Assembly: GCF_025370935.1 (NCBI RefSeq)
Contig: NC_133498.1
Location: 5,249,439-5,313,438 of the forward strand
Source: Choristoneura fumiferana
Taxonomy: Eukaryota > Arthropoda > Insecta > Lepidoptera > Tortricidae
Direction of reading: 5' to 3'
DNA length: 64,000 nt
The number at the start of each line of letters is the position of its first letter. Position 1 is the stretch's first letter. Positions 1 through 10,726 of this stretch are shown piece after piece. The translations under genes and the position numbers were made by a program. Under the pieces are notes generated by a model. The model was not told the origin of the DNA and made no database searches. It saw only the letters and a program-made list of their open reading frames with translations.

Positions 1-440
1 TTCCGAACAAAACGGGGACTATGCAACATGTGGCATGCTCGATATTTTTATGGTACGGTTTTAAGGTGTATTAAATTTGATTTTAATCTAAACTTTGTTT
101 TCACGCCCGTAATAACAGACTTTGAAAGCCATACTTAAAAACCTCACGCAACAGTGCGCCATCTAGTGAGACAAAAAACGATAGCCCTCATTGCAATCGA
201 GCGACGAGCGACTGCATGTGGGGGGACCTTGGGGGCTTCCTTCACATACAGCATTCCAACAAACAAACATTCTCGTAAAATCTTATTTCGTGATTGTCCT
301 GAGGTTGAGGAAGGGTTGAGGTATTAAAATTTATTGTTTCTAAACGGAACTAGATGGCGCTTTTATCAATGTCCATATATTCTCAAGTTTTAGTAGGAAA
401 CCTACATCGCGCTATCAAAGTTTTTGAGCTAAGTGAGTAT
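1..440. repeat. dispersed repeat at window start (related to 31250-31460)
   Basis: The first ~200 bases are similar, in reverse complement, to about 31250-31460 (shared words such as CTCGATATTTTTATGGTACG and TTGTTTTCAC / TCGTTTTCAC). It is therefore an interspersed element, cut by the window edge. The rest, up to the U6 promoter, shows no gene. Confidence 0.5.
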
Positions 441-445
441 ATATA
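438..445 (+). promoter_or_regulatory. TATA box of the U6 snRNA gene
   Basis: TATATATA lies at -30 to -23 relative to the first base of the U6 RNA, the position expected for insect RNA polymerase III snRNA promoters. A proximal sequence element should lie roughly at -65 to -45 (about 403-425), but I cannot identify it with confidence by eye. Confidence 0.75.
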
Positions 446-467
446 CAAAACAAATACCATACTAATT

Positions 468-484
468 GTACTTGCTTCGGCAGT

Positions 485-524
<40 letters not shown>

Positions 525-574
525 GGCCCCTGCGCAAGGATGACACGCAAAATCGTGAAGCGTTCCACATTTTT
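468..574 (+). ncRNA. U6: U6 spliceosomal snRNA
   Basis: A full-length U6 snRNA, catalytic core RNA of the spliceosome. Seen in the sequence: the 5' stem-loop GTACTTGCTTCGGCAGTAC, the ATACTAAAATTGGAACGATAC segment, the invariant ACAGAGA box (in GATACAGAGAAGATTAGC), the AGC/GATGACACGCAA region forming the internal stem-loop, and the 3' end CGTTCCACAT followed by a run of T, the Pol III terminator. Only the third base pair of the 5' stem differs from the fly sequence as I remember it, and it does so by a compensatory pair change. Together with the correctly placed TATA box this argues for a functional gene rather than one of the many U6 pseudogenes. Confidence 0.95.
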
Positions 575-957
575 TTGACAATCTATATTAGGGTTAGCCG
601 ACAGTGGAAATGAGGAATCATTTTGTCTTTGGTGATATGAGTTGTTTTGCGCTTATAATGCTATGTGCGTATTTGACGTACAAAATGAGCATGTAGTGAT
701 AATTTTTGTAAGATATTCATATTGTAAGTGAAGTGAAGTATAGTATAACTAAGTATAAAGGTAGTATTGCATTACAGTACAACAATGCAATACTTACTAC
801 CTTTTTTTTTGCGATGTGATAATGCTTTATGCATACTTCCGTGGAAAGTTATGTGTGGACGGACTCTTTACTTAGCATACCCACTAAAAACGCATCGGTG
901 TTTTCCTACCTTTACCTATGTCTTTCAGAAATATAAAGTCTGTAACTTTTGTGGTTT
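575..957. other. no gene seen
   Basis: AT-rich sequence between U6 and the first hAT-like element. It contains a short inverted repeat around GGTAGTATTGCATTACAG...AATGCAATACTTACTACC (about 760-800) but no convincing coding signal. Confidence 0.5.
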
Positions 958-1003
958 AGTTAGACCAGTGTTTTTCAATGGGGGTCGCGACCCGTCCATA
1001 CTT

Positions 1004-1222
1004 TTATATTATAAATGCGAAAGTGTGTGTATTTGTGTGTATGTTTGTCCGTCTTTCACGCCGTAACGGTGCTACAGATCGACGTGATTTTTGGCATAGA
1101 GATAGTTTATGGGCCCGAGAGTGGCGAAGGTTAATTTTATCCCGAAAAAATGCACAGTTTCCGAGGGAACAGCGCGCGATAACCGAATACCACGCGGGCG
1201 GAGTCACCGGCAAAAGCTGTAG
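1004..1222 (-). repeat. dispersed repeat B copy
   Basis: Contains TTATAAATGCGAAAGTGTGTG, the TTATCCCGAAAAA box and CACGCGGGCGGAGTC, the hallmarks of a repeat present many times in this window (7096, 13741, 28376, 31927, 53089 and others). It is nested in the hAT-like element. Confidence 0.75.
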
Positions 1223-1490
1223 GTAAGTGGAAGTAACGTATTTGTATAATCACCGTAAGATAATACAAATAACTAAGTGGGGGTAAGCAGGGGGTCGCAG
1301 AATATTTTTCATCACACTTGCTCGTAAACAGTGTCGTAACATGCAGGCTACCTTGGTTGCAACCCCCCAAATAAAACCCTCGACCTTAATGTGCTTGTCA
1401 TGAAACCCGGGGTCGGTAAATGAGTCATTCCGCGTACACATTGTCTTGTCATGAAGCCCAAGGTCGGTAAATGAGTCCGTGCCCGTACTG

Positions 1491-1601
1491 ATGGCGCTGC
1501 GCGCGCTGCTGCAGGACTACATGGACCACATGCACACGCACGTTGCGGCGCATGCCGAAGGAGGGGAGGTAGAGGGCGACGTTGCCAAGAGCACAGCCTA
1601 A
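1491..1601 (+). other. short GC-rich open frame inside hAT-like element
   Basis: A small frame of 36 codons (MALRALLQDYMDHMHTH..., ending TAA at 1599-1601) in a clearly GC-richer patch than its surroundings. The amphipathic, His-rich residues read like real protein, so this could be a captured terminal exon fragment. I do not recognise it, and chance is possible. A ~60-bp direct duplication (CATGAAnCCCnnGGTCGGTA) lies just upstream at about 1398-1476. Confidence 0.25.
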
Positions 1602-1898
1602 GGTATCGCCAATATTTGGAAGAATTATATTTTTTCTTTTACAAATATAAAATTTTACTCGCAAATGTGATGAAAAACATTGTATGTCGCACGGGCGGTA
1701 CTAGAATTACGAACATCGACTCATTAAAGCCCTCAGTCTTCGACTTCGGGCTTCTAATAGACTCTCGTTCGTAATTCCTTATTTACCGCCCTTAAGACAC
1801 AATGTACTATTTCAAACCAAGGGGGGCTCGTCCTGAAAAAGTTTGAAAAACACTGGCTTAGACTGTACGTTATTTGTCAGTCACTGTCATTCAAACGT

Positions 1899-2133
1899 TA
1901 CTCTTTTCAACTCCAACGCAAAAAGAGGGATGTTATACCTAAGTTTGACGCCAATATCGTTGTCTATGACATAGTAGCTCTGAGATGGATGAACCGATTT
2001 TGATACGGTTTTCTTAACGTTAAAACGAGTAGGTATTCTTTTGGTGGTTCTGAGCATTGTTTCAATAAAGCTGCTGTTTTTGAGATATGGATCTTCGAAA
2101 TGAAAATATCGGGGGATTTTCAACTTAAAAAAC
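1899..2133 (+). repeat. dispersed repeat C copy
   Basis: Contains the family words AACGCAAAAAGAGGGATGTT, a 'GAACCGATTTTGATACGG' block and a TTTTTGAGATAT block, also found at 23970-24190, 24597-24815 and 29221-29392. Confidence 0.7.
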
Positions 2134-2157
2134 TAACAAAACACTAAACAAAATAAA

Positions 2158-2218
2158 CTATTTCATTTCATTTCATTTTTATTTCATTTCATTTCATTTC
2201 ATTTCACTTCATTTCTTT
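2158..2218. repeat. (ATTTC)n microsatellite
   Basis: About a dozen imperfect ATTTC units in a row. Confidence 0.85.
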
Positions 2219-2251
2219 TCTAATAGATATATACAATAGGTATTCCGCTTG

Positions 2252-2870
2252 TATATGTCGGCAGCCGATCGTAAAATCCGCCAGATCATGAAATTCCTAG
2301 GCATATCGTGAAATGGCGTCATTTCATGATATGCCTAAAGTTGGCCAGCGCCGTATCACGATGTGCCTGAGAAACAATACGGCAGATTGATTAGAGCAAC
2401 GCATTCGTTGATATTCCTATTCCTATACCGGACACATCGTGATATGCCGAATAAAAGAAAAGTTAGGTAAGTACCTACGACGAGCGAAGCGAGGAGTGAT
2501 TAGTTCTCGTATGAATTGTGACTGTAACCACAGAATATATAATACTTAGCACTCTGTAACGCACGAGCCGAGCGAACGAAGCGAGCGTGCAGAGCGGCCG
2601 GCGAAGTGCCAGAACCGGTAAGGCGACGTTTCATGATATACCTAGGAATTTCATGAGCTGCCTGAACTGGCCAAATCATGAAATGGCGGCGTTTCATGAT
2701 ATACCTAGGAATTTCATGAGCTGCCTAAACGTCAATAGGCAAATCGTTAAACGGTAAGTTTTTAACGATATGGCGGATATCCCTTAGCCAATTCATGAAA
2801 TGGCGCCTATTCACCATATGCCTAGGAATTTCGTGATCTGGCCGATTTTACGATCGGCCGCCGACATATA
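2252..2870 (+). mobile_element. foldback element, family F (copy 1)
   Basis: Ends are inverted repeats (TATATGTCGGC ... GCCGACATATA) that continue inward for about 65 bp through CCGATCGTAAAATC and the GAAATTCCTAGGCATAT block. Inside, the motifs TTTCATGATATGCCTAGG and AATTTCATGAGCTGCC recur several times in both orientations, giving multiple possible hairpins. A GC-rich stretch (about 2565-2620, AGCGAACGAAGCGAGCG) is also found, inverted, in copy 2 at 61291-62153. It has no coding capacity. Confidence 0.75.
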
Positions 2871-3093
2871 TAAGTACCGAGTGATTTATTAACGTTAAGT
2901 ACTAGGACACAAGGTGTTGTCGTGTCATTTTAATTAACCTAATTAAGCTCAGTTATGATTGTACGATCGTCTGATACGCCTTATCTTATCTATACGACTA
3001 TAGCCGCAGATTCCCCATAGCTTTCCCTGTATGCCAGGAAAATCTCATGGATTTTTCCATAATAAAGCTACTATATAAGCGAGACATAACTTA

Positions 3094-3782
3094 CAGCCTT
3101 ATTCATAAAAAGTTAGAGCCTCCTTGAAGGCTCCTTGAAGGCCCGATGCTAAAAAACATGATTCATAAACGTCTGTTAGCGCTAATCAGTCGATCAAGGC
3201 TCTGCTAAAGTTAGCGGACCGTAGACCCTCCTTTATCTCCCTGCTAAGTCACAAAATGGCCGCCACAAGTTTGAACAGCTGACTTTGACAAGAGCAAAAA
3301 ACCATACCGAAGATATTTTAGTGAAGGGTGAAGTTACGCAAAGATTAAAAAAAAACCAGGAAAAAATATTTTCAGGAATTTGTATTTAAAAATCCTCTAA
3401 ATTAGCAACAATAAATTAACAATAAATATGAAAAAAAATATTAGGATGATTAACATAATTATGGCTTTTTGCACAACATAAACATGCGGATCGGAAATGG
3501 CGGGAAAACAAACTTCTCGCTTTTTATTTTTTTTCCTGCTAATTTGCTGTCACTGCTGTCAACTTTTTTTTTTTAATTATCGATTAGGCCATTTTTTGTC
3601 TTTGATTTGTCAAGGTGGCCAACATAACGCGTCTAATCAGTCTATCAGCGGCTCAACAACTAGCAGACTGCTAGCAAGCGTTTATGAATCATACTTCTTG
3701 ACAACCGTCTAACAAGCTTAATCAGTCTGCTAAGTAACAGACCGATCAAACCTCAATTAAGGATTTTTTATGAATAAGGCTG
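3094..3782 (+). mobile_element. TIR element, family P (copy 1)
   Basis: Ends are CAGCCTTATTCATAAAAA and its reverse complement TTTTTTATGAATAAGGCTG. The flanks are TA on both sides, consistent with a TA target duplication. It is 689 bp with no coding capacity. A second, almost identical copy follows 108 bp later in the same orientation. Confidence 0.8.
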
Positions 3783-3890
3783 TAAGTCAATAGAGCGAGA
3801 TTTTAATCTATTGTTACCCATCTCTGCTGGTAGTCAAATCGTCATGTCAGCTTTTCGACATTCGTGGTTTTATAAGTAACCAAAGATTGA

Positions 3891-4580
3891 CAGCCTTATT
3901 CATAAAAAGTTAGAGCCTCCTTGAAGGCTCCTTGAAGGCCCGATGCTAAAAAACATGATTCATAAACGTCTGTTAGCGCTAATCAGTCGATCAAGGCTCT
4001 GCTAAAGTTAGCGGACCGTAGACCCTCCTTTATCTCCCTGCTAAGTCACAAAATGGCCGCCACAAGTTTGAACAGCTGACTTTGACAAGAGCAAAAAACC
4101 ATACCGAAGATATTTTAGTGAAGGGTGAAGTTACGCAAAGATTAAAAAAAAAACCAGGAAAAAATATTTTCAGGAATTTGTATTTAAAAATCCTCTAAAT
4201 TAGCAGCAATAAATTAGCAATAAGTATGAAAAAAAAATAGGATGATTAACACAATTATGGCTTTTTGCACAACATAAACATGCGGATCGGAAATGGCGGG
4301 AAAACAAACTTCTCGCTTTTTATTTTTTTTCCTGCTAATTTGCTGTCACTGCTGTCAACTTTTTTTTTTTTTAATTATCGATTAGGCCATTTTTTGTCTT
4401 TGATTTGTCAAGGTGGCCAACATAACGAGTCTAATCAGTCTATCAGCGGCTCAACAACTAGCAGACTGCTAGCAAGCGTTTATGAATCATACTTCTTGAC
4501 AACCGTCTAACAAGCTTAATCAGTCTGCTAAGTAACAGACCGATCAAACCTCAATTAAGGATTTTTTATGAATAAGGCTG
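3891..4580 (+). mobile_element. TIR element, family P (copy 2)
   Basis: Nearly identical to 3094-3782, differing by a few substitutions and homopolymer lengths, with the same ends. No matching target duplication is visible at its edges (GA left, TT right). Confidence 0.8.
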
Positions 4581-4729
4581 TTAGTAATTAACAACTCAGT
4601 CGAGTTAAGTAACCTAGTTTAAGTTAGGTTAAATTAATTTAAGTTATCTTTATTCAGTTCGATTATCTGCTTTATTTTTCTGAAGAACAGGAGAAATGGA
4701 TATGTTGTAAGTACCATGGTGATTTTTCC

Positions 4730-4864
4730 CATCCCAGCTTATATACGTCCCACTGCTGGGCACAGGCCTCCTCTCAGAATTTTGAACAACTCAGAGGAGC
4801 GAGCCGGGGTTTGAACCCACGATCCTCTGCTCGAGATAGATCAGTCACTAGGCCACCACGGCTT
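4730..4864 (-). repeat. tRNA-derived SINE A, internally deleted
   Basis: On the minus strand it begins AAGCCGTGGTGGCCTAGTG (Pol III A box) and has the B box GGTTCAAACCC (as GGGTTTGAACCC on +). The tail CCCACTGCTGGGCACAGGCC is joined directly to the head, so the middle of the element is missing. Confidence 0.8.
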
Positions 4865-4898
4865 ATCATTTTTTGTTTTTATAAGCAGTCCCGCTCCT

Positions 4899-5107
4899 GT
4901 TATAAATGCGAAAGCTTGTAAGTCTGTTTGTTTGTCACCCCATCACGTCTAAACCGCTGAACCGATTTAAATGTAATTAGGTATAGGTAAGTACAGTTAC
5001 TTTGAGCCCCGGGGAAGGACATAGGATAGTTTTTATCCCGGAAAATTGCATAGTTCCCGCGGGATAGCGATAAATGAAATCTACGCAGACGGACAGGATA
5101 AATAATT
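4899..5107 (-). repeat. dispersed repeat B copy
   Basis: TTATAAATGCGAAAGCTTGT at one end, with AACCGCTGAACCGATTTAAA, GGGGAAGGACATAGGATAG and GGAAAATTGCATAGTTCCCG inside. Confidence 0.8.
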
Positions 5108-5109
5108 AA

Positions 5110-5370
5110 GTAAGTATACACAGCCTTGGAACCAACGTAAGCCTTTGTGCCATTTGCGGTCGATAGGGCTGGCCCCTGGGGGGTGGACGCCAGGTCGTTG
5201 GTTTGAGAGTTGGGGCGCAGGATGAGGGGCAGAGGAGGTGAGGATGACCCCCGTTCCGGGTCGTACTTGGTCCAGCGGGTCTCGTTGGCCATACAACGGG
5301 ACAATGCCGCTGGGGTAATGGGTACGTTTGGGCCAAGTACGACGCGGACGAGTATTGAGTAATTCTTCAT
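5110..5370 (-). other. GC-rich open stretch, unidentified
   Basis: This block is visibly GC-richer than its neighbours and is open on the minus strand, starting at an ATG at 5368-5370 (MKNYSILVRVVLGPNVPITP...). The frame runs on into repeat B, so the natural end is lost. It may be a fragment of a transposon ORF or of a host exon. I do not recognise the family. Confidence 0.25.
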
Positions 5371-5910
5371 TTATTTTATTATTAAATTTATTATTTTTCT
5401 TTTTTTTCGTTTAGATTTTTTGAATTTTGTAAAAAAAACTTATTGTAGGTAAGGTGCTGGCTGAAAATCAGCGCTGGGGTGTTCTTAACGCTTCAGCATT
5501 ATGCTGAGTCAGTGTCCGATTCACAACCGCAATGACACATAGGTACCTTTGTGTTGTTTTTTTTTTGTACCTAATAATATTGTTGTCTTGTGTTGTGAAT
5601 AAATGTATTTTCTTTCTTCTTTTCTTTCTTTCTTTGTATATTTGTTTTTTTTGTATTAGGTATTGCTTTATTTTGAGTAAGTAAAAACTTTTTGTCTCAC
5701 TAAACAAAAACGCTATAATTAATTAGGTACTATTTAATTTTATCATCTTAGTTTATTGAGATAGATATATTTGTATGTGTTATGTAGTACTTAGCTTTTA
5801 CTAACTGAATCCGGTAGGGTTGGCTTGGGCCATGCTCACGTCTTATTTATTCATATTAGCAGTACCTACTAAAAAACCACCTAACCCTTCTCATAACGTA
5901 AAACTTGCAG

Positions 5911-6050
5911 CCCTAACAGCAGTACTACGGTGGACGACCTCAACATGGAGTGCTGGCGAGCCCTGCTGACGTGCTTGGACGTCCGGGACCTCGTCCGCGC
6001 GGAGGGCGTCAGCAGCGGCTGGCGGGACTTGGTGCACCAACACCTGCGAG
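5911..6050 (+). CDS. F-box protein, internal exon (F-box)
   Basis: This exon translates to PNSSTTVDDLNMECWRALL and on to ...RDLVHQHLRG. The run from DLNMECWRALLTCLDVRD through GVSSGWRDLV matches the F-box pattern: hydrophobic first helix, L.VRDL.RA second helix, then a W preceded by small residues. F-box proteins recruit substrates to SCF ubiquitin ligases through Skp1. The 5' boundary is uncertain: acceptors ending at 5910 (TTGCAG), 5919 or 5922 are all possible. The donor is CGAG|GTGATA, leaving one base of the next codon. The base composition (GC-rich, coding-like) stands out from the AT-rich surroundings. No initiator ATG is visible immediately upstream, so earlier exons or a noncanonical boundary are likely. 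Confidence 0.7.
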
Positions 6051-6322
6051 GTGATATGTTATTGATTGGTAAAAAGATATTTAACAGATTGAGAGTCCGT
6101 TTGAGTAATACGAAGCCAGCAATTTTAGTTTTTAGCTTTTTAAAGTTTGAGACTCAACAATAATGGAATTCGTATGCGGCATTGTTATCGAGTTTATTGA
6201 TTCTGCAATGTTTTTAACTTTTAATTTTTCGCTGACCATAAACTAATATGTACTTCGCCTTCTGATATGTAAAGAATAATGTCAACTTTTGCGGACGTGT
6301 TTGGACAAAAATATGTTTATTG

Positions 6323-6463
6323 TACAGTCAAGTGCCAAAATAAGTATCTATTCGAACCACTCAAAAATATGCTACTTACTACTTCATTAATGCGTCTGAA
6401 TAAAAATCTGTGGTACTTATTTTTGAAACTTTGAACAAGTTCATATTATTACACTTGACTGTA
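6323..6463. mobile_element. palindromic MITE (TACAGTC ends)
   Basis: Starts TACAGTCAAGTG and ends CACTTGACTGTA, with an imperfect palindrome throughout. It sits in the F-box gene intron. Elements at 13508-13645 and 22139-22288 have the same TACAGTC termini but different interiors. Confidence 0.75.
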
Positions 6464-6501
6464 CTAATCCATTTCTAATCGTTAAATTTCATGTTTCCTA
6501 G

Positions 6502-6707
6502 AAGCCTACGGCTACATCCTCTTCATGCCAGACAGCAGCATACAGATAGCGGACAAGAAGTCCCGCGTCCTGCGTGTAACCGACCATCGTATGCTGGTTG
6601 CCATGCTGCGAAGCATCGGTGGCCACATGGCGCGCCTCACCACGGACGGAGACAGGCATTGGTTGGCTGCCATCGCAGAGAGCTGTCCTAACTTGCGTGA
6701 AGTCACT
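6502..6707 (+). CDS. F-box protein, second exon (LRR-like)
   Basis: It follows the acceptor TTTCCTAG and joins the previous exon in frame (G|AA). The translation is EAYGYILFMPDSSIQIADKK..., then ARLTTDGDRHWLAAIAESCP and NLREVT. The 'LAAIAESCPNLREV' piece is the typical leucine-rich-repeat unit of FBXL proteins (L..I...CP.L..L). The donor is GTCACT|GTGAGT, phase 0. Following exons with further repeats are expected, but I see none up to 24 kb. Either they lie in very long introns outside my recognition or this is a truncated gene copy. The product would be a substrate adaptor of an SCF ubiquitin ligase; its target is unknown. Confidence 0.7.
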
Positions 6708-7095
6708 GTGAGTAAACCCAAGACCTCAGCTTCTGCTTTGGATATTATGCTTTGGATATTTGGATGATATATGTATTGTAATATTATGAGATATTATGTC
6801 TTTCTGCGTAGCAACTATTCGAACATATAAATATTATTCTCATCGATATTATGTGATGTTAATATTCGGCTTTACAAAATTAAGAGAAATGATAGTATGA
6901 AAAAAAAAATATGCGAAAAGTAATTCGGTGATATGATGATTCTGCTAAAAGTTGTTATGAGAAACGAAATTATGAGATTCGATTTTATGCAACACATTAA
7001 ACCGTCTAACACGTGTGATTGCAGAGTAGCAATACCTAAAGACAGTAGGTATAAGTACCTACAAGCAAAGAATATAGTATATAATCACGTCTTTT

Positions 7096-7265
7096 ATCTT
7101 ATCTTAAACCGCTGAACCGATTTAAATGAAATTCGGTATACTTACAGATAGTTTGAGTCCCGGGGAAGGACATAGAATAGTTTTGATCCCGGAAAATTTC
7201 ATAGTTCCCACGGGATAGCGATAAACGAATTCCACGCGGGCGGAGTCGTGGGCAACAGGCTAGTG
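7096..7265 (-). repeat. dispersed repeat B copy (5' truncated)
   Basis: Contains AACCGCTGAACCGATTTAAA, GGGGAAGGACATAGAATAG and CCACGCGGGCGGAGTCGTGG, ending near AACAGGCTAGT. Confidence 0.8.
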
Positions 7266-8040
7266 TGTAAATAAATGTTTCTCTTTCGCTCTAAGTCGTT
7301 GGTTAAAAGTTCACACTCCAAAAACTCTAGTGTATTTAAATAGAACCACGGGATATAACCGCAGGTTCGTCAATTTTCTGGGATTATTTGTTTGGTTGGG
7401 TGAAATAGAAGGCAGGTTCAGCAGACAATACAATACAACACAACAAATATATTTTGCCAATACATACAATATTTTTTTTTTCTTTATTTTCTTAAGATCG
7501 GGATTGTTGGAATCCACAGAAGAGTGTCTTATTTAATTTATTTTTCTGGTATCTATGGCCGGTTCCCTAACTTATGTACCTATCCACTTTTCATACAAGT
7601 TGCATAGAAAAGTGGATACTTAACTAATGTTAGGACACCGACTGTACTAGTTAGGTAATATTCTTAAAATTAATTTACCAGTCCTAAAACAAGTAGGTAA
7701 TTGTGATTCCCATCGTCGTTTAAATAAAAAAAAACTCATCATGTCAAACTAAAAACTATAACCCGACAAAAAAAAACTTTCTCAAAAAGCTTGTTTACAA
7801 GCAACAAGCTTTCTTTTTACCGGACAAAGCTTAAAAAACGAATCAGTGCAGCGAAGCGCAAAAGTAACTGTTGGAAAGTAATTTACAAGGGAAAGAGCTT
7901 GCACCGACCACGGAGGTTCAGTTAGACCGTAGTCGCGCAGCGGTCAAGGCTCCGCGACGAACGCCCGCGCCCCGTCTCAATTAAAAAAGTAAAAAATTAA
8001 AAAAGCAAAACTCGCGCGCTCGCGGCTGTCAAAAAATAGT
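7266..8040. other. no gene seen
   Basis: AT-rich, with short homopolymer runs and a small inverted repeat around AAGCTTGTTTACAAGC (about 7788-7803). No coding support. Confidence 0.5.
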
Positions 8041-8044
8041 TCTT

Positions 8045-8133
8045 TATAAGCACGCAGTTTTAATTCAATAAGTTTTGTTCAAGTAAAACTGTTAGTGATG
8101 ACTTGGTGACTGTGAGACTTGCCGTTTATACAG
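8045..8133 (+). promoter_or_regulatory. possible promoter and untranslated first exon
   Basis: A TATAAG box (8045-8050) follows a CpG-rich patch (8010-8035) and precedes about 60 bp that end in a good donor, TACAG|GTGAATA. This could be the untranslated first exon of the protease gene whose first recognised exon lies 16 kb downstream, but nothing in the sequence ties the two together and no strong initiator is seen. Confidence 0.2.
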
Positions 8134-10720
8134 GTGAATATCAAATTGATTTCAATGCACCGTTGTTGACCCTAAGTTTGCTAACGGTCGTTAATTTCAG
8201 CGCACACATAAATTAAAAATAATGCTGTTTAATCCAGTTTTCAATACCCAGTCATTTAATTACAAAAACGATAAAGTGTCTAACTTGTCACTCGATTTTG
8301 TGATAAATTGTTAACTGTTATTATTAAGTATCTTACTGGTTTCTGCTACTGGTATTTAATGGAACTATAATTAGAAGAACTTGCAGTTTTTTCTTGAGCT
8401 CGGTGAGTGCGGGACTGAGACTAACGGCCCTGCAATCATAGGTTGTTGCTCTTCCTCGACTCGAGAATCCGCTCAAACCGAGAAACAAGCATTTCCAGTG
8501 ACATTTGCAAATAACGTGCGAGGTTTCGAAACTTCGCGCCGCGTTCTATTTTTAAACGTCCATTCGTGTCGATAAAAAACCCTTTTTACTTCTTTGTAAA
8601 GGAAGCTTCAGCTTCGACCAATTTGTCGCGCGGTAACATTTGTTTTATTGTTGCTTTTAATTGGATAATACGACCATAAAACACCTTATTTTTTTCTAGA
8701 ATTCAAATTGACATTCGGCCATTTTGAAAAACAAATATAAAAAAACACAAAATAATTGTAGTTTTTTTTTGAAATAAAGTGCTAAACGTCATCAATCGGT
8801 TAAAAATATCTCAAAAATCTTGCGCGACGGCGCCTAGTGAGAATGTAGGTCAGTGAAATGATCGCCGGTCCCGTACGGAATGTAACCTGCGGTCCGATTT
8901 TGTGGCTCAACAAGAAAGCAACTCGCTTTTTACGATATTTTATTCAAATCATATTTATGAGTGACATTTATAGAACGGTAACGGTGCCCGGCCGGATGAA
9001 TCCTTACTCACAACGAAAGTGTGTCTTTGATTTACTTACAAGGAAAATATTAAGAGCACGCGGGTACTTACTTACCTACCTACCTAACCAAAGAATAGTC
9101 CCATAGATAAAGGACAAAAGCGTAGATAAATGGCAATTCCTGACAAATATCTTTGGAGTTTTTGTGCACTGCTGATATCATAATTATATGTTCAAAATAT
9201 TGTAGGAGTCTTATGAAAATTATGTCAACAGGCTTCGAGCATCGTTGCTAAATATCGAACATAATAGACAAGAAAAAAGAAAAATACAAAATGTACATAT
9301 TGGCCCTTGGCCTTTAGGTACGTGCAAAAAAATAGCAGCGTCACGTAAGAGAGAAAGTAATAAATACGTAGGTACTTAGATAACAGTAAAATTGGCCATT
9401 CTTTACATTGCTAGAATCCAAATAAAACGTTAATTTCGAACTGACTACTTAAGTATATGTTTTATTACCTATTAATAATGAGATTTCGCACGATTTATAG
9501 ATTTCAAACAATATTTTAATCCAATGCCCCAATCACGCCCCAATATTTTAAACCAATTTATAAAAGAAGGTCATCGTTATAGAACAGACAAGGTTTTACT
9601 CAGAACCACTCGGAACCCATTGATTTTCAACCATAAATACGTGTTACTGTTGTTTAACCGTGAAATACTTATTAGTTTAAATCGCTTTTGCAGTTTAGAC
9701 ATTAAAACAAGGTTTTTCGATTTGCTATAAAACATAATGTCTCTCTGTCTGTATTACTATGTCCTTGTTTCTTACCAGTTATTTTATTTTTCGTGATGGT
9801 AAGCATAGTAAGATAAGTTTACTCCAGAGTGTACCTGATCCATGACTGTTGTTACATTAAGCAGTGGCTATTTTATTGTACATAAAACTAATTAAAGTAA
9901 CAGTTAACAGGAGAAAGAGTTTTACAAATGCGAATTTATCCTTTAAAAGTATCTTTTCCAGTTCACCTTAGCACGATAGGACATAAGAAACTAGAGTAAA
10001 CACTACAATGGAAAGATAGAAAGACCGATTTTTTTTATTTGAACCATAAAGGGACTGGCCTCAGCACGCATCGTCTTTAGCGGGTGTGATCGAAGTCTAA
10101 GATTATCCGGCCATCGCAAGTTTTTTCAATACATAAAATACGAAAATTAAAAGAAGACGTCTTACTATAAAGTTACCTATCTATATATCTAAGATCCTTT
10201 AAACGAGCAATTTTTGTTGTTGATGAGAATCTCGGAAACGGCTCCAACGATTTTGATGAAATTTTGGTACGTATCGGGGATGAAAAGTCGATCCAGCTTG
10301 GTCTTATCTCTGGTAACACACTATCTTGGTAACACTTGTTCTGTCTTGTGTCACTTTCTGAGCCACATTCCGGAGGCTGATGGGAGAGCATGGTTAAAGC
10401 GAGCAAACCAATCATAACTATTCTTTATTGAGTAAAATGCCAGTAGTTTCTGTTACACGAGGAACTTAAATACAGCGAAAATACTAATTATTACTATTAT
10501 TAACTAACACACAACACAATTAAGTTAAAAAGATATTAGAATATTGTTAAGACAGCAATGTGTTGTATGTAAGGTTAAGTACCTGTATTCCTTTGCATTT
10601 TTCTTGGTAGAATGAAAAACGCCATAGTGTGTGCCAGCTCACGAGTATAAAGGGGCTACATATTAATGTGCAGCAAATATTCGGTATGAAGTTATTACTT
10701 TTAGTTTATTAAAATTGTTT
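8134..10720. other. no gene seen
   Basis: AT-rich sequence with many short spurious frames. No domain, splice pair or long repeat was recognised on either strand. Confidence 0.45.
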
Positions 10721-10726
10721 ACCCGC

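Larger units (their letters stand above)
966..1855. mobile_element. hAT-like non-autonomous element
   Basis: It starts CAGTGTTTTTCAA and ends TTGAAAAACACTG, a 13-bp perfect terminal inverted repeat of hAT type. The flanks AGTTAGAC (958-965) and GCTTAGAC (1856-1863) match 6/8, which fits a decayed 8-bp hAT target duplication. A copy of dispersed repeat B (about 1004-1222) is nested inside. The words GTAAGCAGGGGGTCGC and an AATATTTTT tract are shared with the shorter element at 36517-36706, so the two belong to one family. Confidence 0.75.

Noticed and set aside
3497..4510. paired frames 'HFLSLICQGGQHN'
   Set aside because: Both lie at the same place in the two copies of a non-coding TIR element.
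4900..5370. 156-residue minus-strand frame as a gene
   Set aside because: Its C-terminal half is repeat B. Only the GC-rich N-terminal part is kept, as an unidentified stretch.
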